This document shows, in pieces, positions 21,330 to 28,917 of a stretch of 64,000 bases of DNA. Within the stretch, counting starts at the first letter, position 1; every line of letters starts with the position of its first letter. Location of the stretch: contig NZ_CP047130.1 in NCBI RefSeq assembly GCF_009832865.1, positions 4,092,001-4,156,000 of the forward strand. Direction: 5' to 3'. Source of the DNA: Colwellia sp. 20A7 (GTDB lineage: Bacteria > Pseudomonadota > Gammaproteobacteria > Enterobacterales > Alteromonadaceae). The position numbers were made by a program, and so were the translations under genes. The notes below the pieces were generated by a model. It had not been told where the DNA came from. It searched no databases and saw nothing but the letters and a program-made list of their open reading frames with translations.

Positions 21330-22304
21330 TTAGTTAGTAAATAGGTTTACTAAAACAGCATTTTGAGCCCACATTCTATTTTCAGCTTGCTGAAAAACTA
21401 CCGACATTTCACTATCAAATAGCGCTGTTGTAATTTCTTCTTCTAAATGTGCTGGCTGACAATGCATCACAATATTTGCATCGCTATTTTTCATTAAAGC
21501 ATGATTGACTTGGTAAGGAGCAAAATGCGCTAATAGCTTTGCTTTTTTACTTTCATCTTCATCACCCATAGAAATCCACGTGTCCGTATAAATAACATCT
21601 TGCGGACCAATATTGTTCACATCTGTTGTGATAGTTAATTTTGCGCCAGACTCACTGGTAAGCACTCGCGCTTTTTCAATAATATCTGCCTGTGCCTCGT
21701 AGCCTACAGGAGTAACTAAAGTAAAATCTACACCTAATATAGCAGCCATTATCATTAATGAATTAGAAACATTATTACCATCGCCTACGTAGGCTAATTT
21801 AACGTTGCTTAAATCAGCAACATTCTCATTAGCAAAGAGCTCAGTCAACGTAACAAAGTCCGCTAAAGCCTGACATGGGTGGTACAGATCACATAGCGCA
21901 TTAATAACAGGAACCGTTGCATGCTCGGCTAAGCCTTGAATAGAGTCATGGCTAAAAACACGTGCAACAATGGCATCAGCAAAACATGATAAGTTTTTCG
22001 CGTAATCACTTACTCGCTCGCGCTCACCTAATTTACCGTTTTGTTGCCCTAAGTAAAGTGCATGACCACCTAACTTATTAATGCCCATATCAAAACTAAC
22101 ATGCGTTCTTAATGACGGCTTTTCAAAAATCATGGCAACAGATTTACCAGCCAAGACTTGATTGTAATCTTCAGGATTCTTTTTAATATGAATTGCTAGC
22201 TCAATTAAGGCTAACAATTGTTGCTTATTTAACTGATCGTCAGCTAAAAAATTCGAAATTTGTAGTGACTTGCTTTGTTGTAACATAAGTTTTTCTCGAT
22301 TCAA
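21330..22304 (-). CDS. argF: Ornithine carbamoyltransferase
   Basis: Makes citrulline from ornithine and carbamoyl phosphate. The 324-residue frame contains the carbamoyl-phosphate site S-L-R-T-H near 64-68 (variant of the usual S-T-R-T-R), the H-P-C-Q-A-L-A-D-F block near 142, the ornithine loop W-I-S-M-G-D near 243 and H-C-Q-P-A-H near 281 (usual H-C-L-P-A). Acetylornithine or succinylornithine use is an alternative, but argE is present, so ornithine is the expected substrate. An internal ATG seven codons in is an alternative start. Confidence 0.9.
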   Translation of the reverse strand: MNREKLMLQQSKSLQISNFLADDQLNKQQLLALIELAIHIKKNPEDYNQVLAGKSVAMIFEKPSLRTHVSFDMGINKLGGHALYLGQQNGKLGERERVSDYAKNLSCFADAIVARVFSHDSIQGLAEHATVPVINALCDLYHPCQALADFVTLTELFANENVADLSNVKLAYVGDGNNVSNSLMIMAAILGVDFTLVTPVGYEAQADIIEKARVLTSESGAKLTITTDVNNIGPQDVIYTDTWISMGDEDESKKAKLLAHFAPYQVNHALMKNSDANIVMHCQPAHLEEEITTALFDSEMSVVFQQAENRMWAQNAVLVNLFTN

Positions 22305-22349
22305 TTAATCTAATACTTGCTCTACTAATATAGCGTTAATAAGTCTGCA

Positions 22350-23129
22350 CTAATCTGCCAATATTTGCGTACCCATCCCCTGGCCACTTAACAGGCTAGG
22401 AATTTTCTCTGGCGATTGCCAACTAGCAACCGTAATACTTCGTCGTAATTGATTAGCGGCTTGTAGTGCTGCATTCACTTTTGCTGTCATACCACCAGCA
22501 ATAACGCCTTGTTCAATAAGATCATTGGCTTGTGTACTGTTTAGTGATGGTAAGTATTCTCCATCACTACCTTTTACACCATTAACATCTGTTAATAGTA
22601 GTAGTTCAGCATTCAGTAACTGACAAATAGCGACAGCAGCATCATCCGCATTAACATTCACCAAATCACCATTAGCTAAACATCCAATAGATGAAACTAC
22701 AGGTAGAAAATGACTGTTAAGCAGCGAATCTAATAACAAACTAGACTTAGGTATTGGTACACCTACTTCTCCTAAATCTAATTCAGATTTAGTACAAGCG
22801 ATCATATCGCCATCAGCTAAAGATAGCCCAACTGCCGGTAAGTTCATGCTGCTTGCTGTGGCAACAATTGATTTATTTACAGTACCCGCTAAAGCACCAC
22901 TGATTAAACCAATTTGCTCTTTTGGGGTAACACGTAAACCATGCTTTTTAACAGTAGTAAAACCAGCTTGGGCTAGCATTTCATCAACGACACAACCACC
23001 ACCGTGAACTAATACCACTTTAGCCTCAGTTTTAAGGTTTACAATCACTGCTAATAACGCATCTAACGCACCAGATTTCTCCAGAATAGCTCCGCCAATT
23101 TTTATCACTAAAGGGTTGTGGTTGCTCAT
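22350..23129 (-). CDS. argB: Acetylglutamate kinase
   Basis: Phosphorylates N-acetylglutamate at the gamma-carboxyl. At 259 residues it matches the short, arginine-insensitive enterobacterial form. K-I-G-G-A near 10, V-L-V-H-G-G-G near 39, N-V-N-A-D-D-A-A near 158 and the G-G-M-T-A-K-V near 217 are kinase-fold signatures. Lies between argC and argF. Confidence 0.95.
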   Translation of the reverse strand: MSNHNPLVIKIGGAILEKSGALDALLAVIVNLKTEAKVVLVHGGGCVVDEMLAQAGFTTVKKHGLRVTPKEQIGLISGALAGTVNKSIVATASSMNLPAVGLSLADGDMIACTKSELDLGEVGVPIPKSSLLLDSLLNSHFLPVVSSIGCLANGDLVNVNADDAAVAICQLLNAELLLLTDVNGVKGSDGEYLPSLNSTQANDLIEQGVIAGGMTAKVNAALQAANQLRRSITVASWQSPEKIPSLLSGQGMGTQILAD

Positions 23130-23240
23130 GTTTTAATTCTCTTATCTTTTTAATTATCGTATGCTATTTTCAATACCAAAACATTCAAAATGAACAGTGT
23201 CGTTGTGTTGGTTAAGTTATTATTAACCAATAACTGTGAC

Positions 23241-24287
23241 CTAGTAACTACGACCTAACAAACTATATTCACTTGGTAATCCAAGCTGAATATTAAAACA
23301 TTGTATAGCCTGTGAAGAAGCCCCTTTAAGTAGGTTGTCAATAGCACAACTCACCACAACAACATGCTTTTCTTGGTCAACTTGCCAATGAAGATCAGCA
23401 AAAGGTGTATGTGCTACATTACCTATTTGAGGCCAGGCATCAACAATTCTAACCAATGGTTTGTCGTTATAAGCTTGTTCGAATGCTGCATCAACTTGTT
23501 CAGCAGTAATACCCGGTTTTAGCTGCAGGGTAACAGTGGCTAGCAAACCTCTTTTATAAGGGGCTAAATGTGGATTAAAAATAACGTCCGCATTTGCTTC
23601 TTGAGAAATTTCTGGCTGATGTCTATGCTGTAAAATATTATAAGGTTTTAAACTGATTTCATTAAAGTTTGTCGCTAATGAAGCATTTCTACCTGCACCA
23701 CTAACACCACTAATGCCATTCACTACAATTAATGAATTTTCAATATGAAAGTGATTGCTTGTGATAGGTTTTAAAGAAAGTAAACTTGCCGTTGGATAGC
23801 AACCAGGTACAGCAACTAAGTTGGTGTTAACAATATCATCATGTTGCCATTCAGCTAGACCATATTTAGCTTGAGATAAAGCGCTAATATTGGCATGTTC
23901 AAAGCCGTAGAATTTTGGATAGTCTTCAGCGTTTTTTAATCTAAAACCACCAGAAAGATCAAAAACCTTCACACCTGCATCAACAAATGCTTGAGCCCAA
24001 TCAGCACTAAACTCATGCGGGGTGGCAAAAAATACAGCATCTAATTTTTTAGCCGTATTTACAATATTATCGTCAAACCATTGCTGAGAAAAAGACTCCA
24101 GAGGTACATCACATATCCCCTGCCAGCGACCATGTAATTCGCTAAAAAGTTTTCCACAGGAAGTAGAGTTTTCTGACACAACGAGATGTTGTATTGAAAC
24201 TTTATCGTGTTGGCCTAATAAACCAACTAATTCAGCACCGGCGTAACCACTAGCGCCAATAACAGCAACCTTTTGAACTTCTGACAC
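23241..24287 (-). CDS. argC: N-acetyl-gamma-glutamyl-phosphate reductase
   Basis: Reduces acetylglutamyl phosphate with NADPH to the semialdehyde. Length 348. The dinucleotide motif G-A-S-G-Y-A-G-A-E-L at 11-20 and the catalytic cysteine in V-P-G-C-Y-P-T-A near 160-167 are present. First gene of argCBFGH(A), divergent from argE. The 111-bp gap to argB shows no terminator. Confidence 0.96.
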   Translation of the reverse strand: MSEVQKVAVIGASGYAGAELVGLLGQHDKVSIQHLVVSENSTSCGKLFSELHGRWQGICDVPLESFSQQWFDDNIVNTAKKLDAVFFATPHEFSADWAQAFVDAGVKVFDLSGGFRLKNAEDYPKFYGFEHANISALSQAKYGLAEWQHDDIVNTNLVAVPGCYPTASLLSLKPITSNHFHIENSLIVVNGISGVSGAGRNASLATNFNEISLKPYNILQHRHQPEISQEANADVIFNPHLAPYKRGLLATVTLQLKPGITAEQVDAAFEQAYNDKPLVRIVDAWPQIGNVAHTPFADLHWQVDQEKHVVVVSCAIDNLLKGASSQAIQCFNIQLGLPSEYSLLGRSY

Positions 24288-24558
24288 AATGTAAACCTTT
24301 TTATTCAGAAAACTAATAACGATATGGATTTTAATAAAATAACCATTCTCTTATAACTAAAGTATCCAAGAGATATTAAAATAATTCTCTATCGTCGTCG
24401 TATTTCTTGGACAATTAGCATTTTAAGTGGCCTTATTACAGCAGGTTATTTACACTATAAAAAGCAATTTAACAGCTCATGGGTAGTTATGCAACGATTA
24501 AGCATAACTATTTGGGCTTTTATTCAAATTATTCTTTTTATAGTGCGGATCCTTTTAT
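24288..24558. promoter_or_regulatory. argC / argE divergent control region
   Basis: This 271-bp spacer must hold both promoters. A perfect 8-bp inverted repeat (AGTTATGC at 24485-24492, GCATAACT at 24502-24509) lies about 50 bp before argE. Half-site-like TTATTCA sequences occur at 24301 and near 24519, reminiscent of ArgR boxes (TGAATWWWWATTCA), but I find no full-consensus pair. Control by ArgR is therefore expected from family knowledge rather than shown. Confidence 0.4.
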
Positions 24559-25722
24559 ATGACACAATTACCTAACTTCACCCAATCTTTGACTCAATTG
24601 ATTGCTTGCTCTTCAATTAGCTCAACTCAACCAAGTTGGGATCAAGGAAATCTGGAAGTAATTCAATTACTTGCCACATGGTTTGAACAGTTAGGTTTTG
24701 ATATAAATATTCAAAAAGTTCCTAACACAACAAATAAGTATAATTTATTAGCCAAACTTGGCAGTGGTGAAGGTGGTTTATTACTAGCGGGTCATAGCGA
24801 TACAGTTCCTTTTGATGAAAGTCGCTGGCAGAGCGATCCTATGAATGTGATTGACAAAGATGAAAAGTTTTATGGTTTAGGTACCTGTGATATGAAAGGG
24901 TTCTTTGCTTTTATTTTACAAGTTTGCAAAAGTGTTGACGTTAAGAAATTAAAAAAACCACTCTACGTTTTAGCAACTGCAGATGAAGAAACCACCATGG
25001 CTGGTGCACGTTTTTTTGGACAAACCCAAGACATAAAACCTGATGTTGCCATCATAGGAGAGCCGACTAATTTAGTACCTGTAGTAATGCATAAAGGTCA
25101 TATGTCACATCGTATCAGTGTTGAAGGTCAATCAGGCCATTCAAGCAAACCGTCACTAGGCGTTAATGCCATAGAAATAATGTATGAAGTTATTGGTGCA
25201 TTAATTGATTTAAAGAAAAAGTTTAACCTTAACTTTAAAAATGAAGCATTTGATGTACCTGCACCTACATTAAACATGGGAGCAATTAAAGGCGGTGACA
25301 ACGCAAATCGTATATGCGGACATTGTGATTTAGATATTGATTTACGCTCGTTGCCTGGCATGAGTGATGATGAATTACTGCAATGGTTAAGCGACGCGTT
25401 AAAACCATTAGCTGAAAAATACCCAGCGCGCATCAGTTTTGATGAATTACACCCTAGTTCACCTAGTTTTGAACAGAATAAATATCCAACTGATGACAAC
25501 TGTATTGTATCTATTGCCGAAGAAATAAGTGGTCACACATGCTGTGCCGTAAATTACGCTACCGAAGCGCCTTATATACAACAACTTGGCTGTCAAACCA
25601 TTGTGTTAGGCCCTGGCTCGATAAACCAAGCACATCAACCTAATGAGTTTTTAGCCCATAGTGAAATAGACAAAACAGATAAGTTATTGATATCAATGAT
25701 CCAGCATTATTGCCTGAGCTAG
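24559..25722 (+). CDS. argE: Acetylornithine deacetylase
   Basis: Zinc hydrolase of the M20 family that removes acetate from N-acetylornithine. Length 387. Metal ligands are visible in G-H-S-D-T-V-P near 78, G-T-C-D-M-K-G near 110 and the catalytic D-E-E-T near 143; E-P-T-N follows near 168. It is transcribed divergently from argCBFGH and ends at a strong hairpin. Having argE rather than the cyclic argJ explains why ArgA-type acetylation is needed. Confidence 0.95.
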   Translation: MTQLPNFTQSLTQLIACSSISSTQPSWDQGNLEVIQLLATWFEQLGFDINIQKVPNTTNKYNLLAKLGSGEGGLLLAGHSDTVPFDESRWQSDPMNVIDKDEKFYGLGTCDMKGFFAFILQVCKSVDVKKLKKPLYVLATADEETTMAGARFFGQTQDIKPDVAIIGEPTNLVPVVMHKGHMSHRISVEGQSGHSSKPSLGVNAIEIMYEVIGALIDLKKKFNLNFKNEAFDVPAPTLNMGAIKGGDNANRICGHCDLDIDLRSLPGMSDDELLQWLSDALKPLAEKYPARISFDELHPSSPSFEQNKYPTDDNCIVSIAEEISGHTCCAVNYATEAPYIQQLGCQTIVLGPGSINQAHQPNEFLAHSEIDKTDKLLISMIQHYCLS

Positions 25723-25785
25723 CACTATTGCTTTAGCTAGCACTTTATTTCACGATAATTTCCATCACTCATTAAAACCTGTATT

Positions 25786-25818
25786 AATGATTAAGCTTCA
25801 GCCAGAAGCTTAATCATT
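25786..25818 (+). terminator. Intrinsic terminator after argE
   Basis: Perfect 14-bp stem (25786-25799 with 25805-25818), 5-base loop, followed by an A/T-rich, T-containing tail. The rest of the 328-bp spacer 25723-26050 shows only an A/T-rich upstream region for the next gene. Confidence 0.85.
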
Positions 25819-26050
25819 ATATTTTATTTGTTTAACTTCCCTCCTTCAATGTAAAACCTGCAATAGCACTTATACCCTAGATTAGCCCAATATTACCCTT
25901 TGCAAAGCTCACTTTATTTTAAATAAACGATGATTAAAATCACATAATTACGTATGTAATAATGAATAAAACCCTTGCAAATACAAACGAGAATGATTAC
26001 TATTTGATTATTGTTTTTTATCAATATGGCAGAAATATAAAGGAGTTACT

Positions 26051-26479
26051 ATGCCTCAATGGCAAGGCCTATTACACGAAGGTAACGATTGCTTTCATGC
26101 TAAAAAATGGAAACAAGCAGAGTATTGCTATAAAGAAGCGGCATTCCATCTAGACTCTTTATGGTCTGCTAATACAAAAGATGTAGAGTTATTAATGGCA
26201 TGGATTTGTGCTGTTCATAATTTATCGAGTTTATTTGAAGTTCAGAACAATGCAGATTTATCGCTTGAGTATTTAAAAATTCCTCACCAAAGGATGTTAT
26301 CGATTTATCAGTGCAATGAATATTGTGAAGACACTAAACTTATCGCTCAGAATGCCCTTAAAATAACATTCATGCCTATTTTAATGTTTTCTAAAAGACA
26401 CCCTATTTGCGATACATGTATAAAGTCGTTAGCTGAATTTAAAGCTAAAATAGAATTAAACCAGCAAATTATTCATTAA
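26051..26479 (+). CDS. Hypothetical TPR-like protein
   Basis: A 142-residue soluble protein, all predicted helix, with G-N-D-C-F-H-A-K-K-W-K-Q-A-E-Y-C-Y-K-E-A near residues 10-29, the spacing of one TPR-type helix pair. It has several cysteines, including C-D-T-C near the C terminus (about 120-123), a possible metal site. The ATG at 26051 has AAGGAG upstream; a longer overlapping frame from 25962 is in another phase and lacks this. It is the first gene of a cluster that ends in a nickel-SOD-type protease, so a role in metal handling is possible but unproven. Confidence 0.6.
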   Translation: MPQWQGLLHEGNDCFHAKKWKQAEYCYKEAAFHLDSLWSANTKDVELLMAWICAVHNLSSLFEVQNNADLSLEYLKIPHQRMLSIYQCNEYCEDTKLIAQNALKITFMPILMFSKRHPICDTCIKSLAEFKAKIELNQQIIH

Positions 26480-26525
26480 CTAATTTGCGCAAGTAAATTT
26501 AACAATCAAGGAAAGGGACAATAAA

Positions 26526-26741
26526 ATGAAAGCACATATTTTAAGTCTATTTTGTCTTAGCTTATTAATGTCTTTTCCTGTTTTTGCTCACGCAGGACAT
26601 GATCATTCATCCATATTCGCTAATATTATTCATTTACTATGGTTAGCACCGATTTTTGTTACGTTAGCGATTATATACACCAAATTTTTAACAAAAAATT
26701 ATCAAATGAAGCCACAGAAAAAACAACTAAAGGAGGAATAA
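26526..26741 (+). CDS. Small membrane protein with His-rich mature N terminus
   Basis: A 71-residue protein with a signal peptide ending F-A-H-A, then G-H-D-H, then a single transmembrane helix (about 32-55) and a basic tail. The H-A-G-H-D-H segment would lie outside the membrane next to the cleavage site and could bind Ni, Cu or Zn. The ribosome site is AGGAAAGGGA. The gene sits 46 bp after the TPR-like gene and 4 bp before the SodN-like remnant, consistent with one operon. I do not recognise a named family. Confidence 0.6.
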   Translation: MKAHILSLFCLSLLMSFPVFAHAGHDHSSIFANIIHLLWLAPIFVTLAIIYTKFLTKNYQMKPQKKQLKEE

Positions 26742-26745
26742 ATAT

Positions 26746-26925
26746 ATGTATTACCAACTACTTAATAAGCTAGACGAAAAATTTAACTTTTCTACTGTTT
26801 CAGCCCAATGCGATATTCCTTTTAAAAGTGATAAACCTATCAGCGGTAAACAAAACTCACATTTAAAAATTAATCATGTGCCGATAACACCTCAAGTAAA
26901 CAGTGATATGCCTAGTACTCAATAG
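26746..26925 (+). pseudogene. Nickel superoxide dismutase remnant (SodN leader and hook only)
   Basis: A 59-codon frame with a perfect AGGAGG ribosome site at 26731-26736. Its start M-Y-Y-Q-L-L-N-K-L-D-E-K-F resembles the propeptide of gammaproteobacterial SodN, and S-A-Q-C-D-I-P-F-K lines up with the S-A-H-C-D-x-P-C hook. In active enzymes His1, Cys2 and Cys6 of the mature protein bind nickel; here His1 is Gln and Cys6 is Phe, and the four-helix body is missing. The stop TAG touches the ATG of the maturation protease gene. Either a decayed gene or a small peptide with a new role. Confidence 0.6.
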
Positions 26926-27243
26926 ATGACTTTCTTTGGCTTAAAATTCTGGAAAGTGACCGGACACAGCATGTTCCCTCGTATCCCACAAAATAGTTAT
27001 GTACTTGTGGGTGAATGGCGTATCTTTAAAAAGATAAGAAATAATCAAGCAGTCCTGATCAATCATCCAAAATATGGCTTAATAATAAAAACTGTCGCGA
27101 TTATTGATAAAAACAATTTAATTTGGTGTAAAGGTGAGAATGCGACAAGTATGTCAGTGGAGAAACTAGGCCCGGTGAGTAAAAAACAGATCATTGGCCG
27201 AGTTATTAAAGTATTTAGTAAGCCCCAAAGCAGTTCTAACTAG
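26926..27243 (+). CDS. sodX: SodX-type signal-peptidase-like protease (Ni-SOD maturation)
   Basis: A 105-residue S24/S26-family serine protease. It has the nucleophile region V-T-G-H-S-M-F-P (Ser near 15) and the Lys partner in L-I-I-K-T-V near 51-52, with no membrane helix. Proteins of this size next to sodN remove the SodN propeptide to free the nickel-binding N terminus. Here the partner gene directly upstream is only a remnant, so the protease may process that peptide, another SodN elsewhere, or be a leftover. Both catalytic residues appear intact. Confidence 0.75.
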   Translation: MTFFGLKFWKVTGHSMFPRIPQNSYVLVGEWRIFKKIRNNQAVLINHPKYGLIIKTVAIIDKNNLIWCKGENATSMSVEKLGPVSKKQIIGRVIKVFSKPQSSSN

Positions 27244-27304
27244 AAAAATAATATCAGTAAAAACAGAAATAAAGCCTTTCTGATAAGTTAACTACCCATG
27301 TATA

Positions 27305-28693
27305 TTAAGGCACAATGAAAGATCTATTTTCTTCTTTATTCCATAACTTTTGATTAGTTTTAACAGAAAAGTATTCACCTGCATGCCAACATCGTGGCAA
27401 TAAATCAAGCTGTTGTCTTTCGTGGTAGTTAGATGATAATAGCTCAAGAATCTCATTAAGACGTTCTTTACTTAAGGTCGCGATTTTTTTGGCCATCATT
27501 GGGAAGTATAAATTATTACTTTTTCTAACCGTTATATTATGCCCGTAACCAATAAAAGTTAGGTGTCGTGTTGCGATACGGCATAAGGGATTTTCTGGGT
27601 TTTCAGGATAAAGTCTATTAACAATAGCATACTCATAGCAATCGCCTAGGTGACCCATTTCATCTTCTGGCATATAAACAATACCATAACCTTGAGGGAA
27701 CATACCTGTAATTTTATAAAGCGCATCAACAACTTTTTGAGAACAGCTACCTAATTCAGCATTTTTATTCAATACCTGAAAAACTTGAGGTAACACTTTA
27801 TAATTGTAGGTCTCTTTCGTTGATAGAATAATAGAAACATATATTTGAGGTACTTTTAATAAGTTGCCAATCCCTTGCTCAGCCTTAAAACTACTTTTAA
27901 TTAATTTCTTTATAAATTGATGTTTAAGCTGTTCATCAATAACAAATTGATCACGTAATTCTTTTGAATTCCCCGTATACTTCAAAACACCAATGGCATT
28001 AGAAATATAAGAAAGCGTTTCTTTATAGTTAATTTTTAATAATTGTCTTCTATCGGTAATATCTAAGATACGAAAATGATTTTTTTTACCATCTTCCCCA
28101 TAAAGAATTACTTTCGCCTCCGGATGATGATGACCAATATTTTGTAATAAAGCCGCCATAAGAAGTGGCATTTTAACAAGTTCAGTAAAGCGCCGATGCT
28201 CTATTTCATCTAGCTCAGCAAAAGATTTCCCGCCAAATTCAGCTAATACTTTAAGAATATAGGGATCTTTTAATTCATTATCAAGAAGTAATCTATCGAG
28301 TAAGCGTAAGGATAAAATAGCTTTATAAAGCATTTTACATTGCTCATTACTCACAGCAACTTTATTACCTTCTGTTGGGCTAATTAATTGAATAGTCCCT
28401 AATAATCGAGCTGTTTTTCGGTTGCTTTCCCGTAAAGTCTCACCTTCTGCTAACTCAATTATTTCACAACAAATAGATTGTAAATGGTTATGACGTTCTA
28501 TTTTTTCTAATTTTTCTAACGTGTCGGTTTCAGCGGTAGTTGTCGAGTTTGATTCTACAAATTCATTACTCTCAAAATAGTGAATTGCCCGTTCAAGTAA
28601 AGAATCATTTAGCATACTTCGCCCATAAAGTTTACCGATTAAAAGGTGAACTTGACGAGTATAGTGTGTCTGATGATTGGAAGCTTTAGCCAT
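27305..28693 (-). CDS. Degenerate HD-GYP-like protein
   Basis: A 462-residue soluble, mainly helical protein. The segment L-L-Q-N-I-G-H-H-H-P near 181-190 stands where HD-GYP phosphodiesterases have L-L-H-D-I-G-K, and V-V-D-A-L-Y-K-I-T-G-M-F-P-Q-G-Y-G near 318-334 resembles the Y-P-x-G-x segment at the end of that fold. Most metal ligands seem replaced, so c-di-GMP hydrolysis is doubtful; it may be an effector or scaffold. The N-terminal ~60 residues include a low-complexity S/T/E stretch. It stands alone. Confidence 0.5.
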   Translation of the reverse strand: MAKASNHQTHYTRQVHLLIGKLYGRSMLNDSLLERAIHYFESNEFVESNSTTTAETDTLEKLEKIERHNHLQSICCEIIELAEGETLRESNRKTARLLGTIQLISPTEGNKVAVSNEQCKMLYKAILSLRLLDRLLLDNELKDPYILKVLAEFGGKSFAELDEIEHRRFTELVKMPLLMAALLQNIGHHHPEAKVILYGEDGKKNHFRILDITDRRQLLKINYKETLSYISNAIGVLKYTGNSKELRDQFVIDEQLKHQFIKKLIKSSFKAEQGIGNLLKVPQIYVSIILSTKETYNYKVLPQVFQVLNKNAELGSCSQKVVDALYKITGMFPQGYGIVYMPEDEMGHLGDCYEYAIVNRLYPENPENPLCRIATRHLTFIGYGHNITVRKSNNLYFPMMAKKIATLSKERLNEILELLSSNYHERQQLDLLPRCWHAGEYFSVKTNQKLWNKEENRSFIVP

Positions 28694-28917
28694 TAAGGTG
28701 TTATTTAGTTATTGAATCTATATATGATAGCTAATAATGCTAGAAAATACATAACTAAGCAACCAGAAGAAAGGCAAAAACAGTAAAGTTCAGGAACTAA
28801 CTCTTATACCTATTGCTGCATATTTATTAAGTATTCCTATTAACCTGCACCTTATGTATGGCATAGGTTAATGTTGATCCATTTAAGACTCCGCTTGTCT
28901 TAAACAGTAATAATCTA

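Noticed and set aside
24301..24530. Full ArgR boxes in the argC/argE spacer
   Set aside because: Only half-site-like TTATTCA sequences seen; no pair close to the full consensus.
25128..25499. 123-codon frame antisense to argE
   Set aside because: Shadow of argE; no start signal and no recognisable protein.
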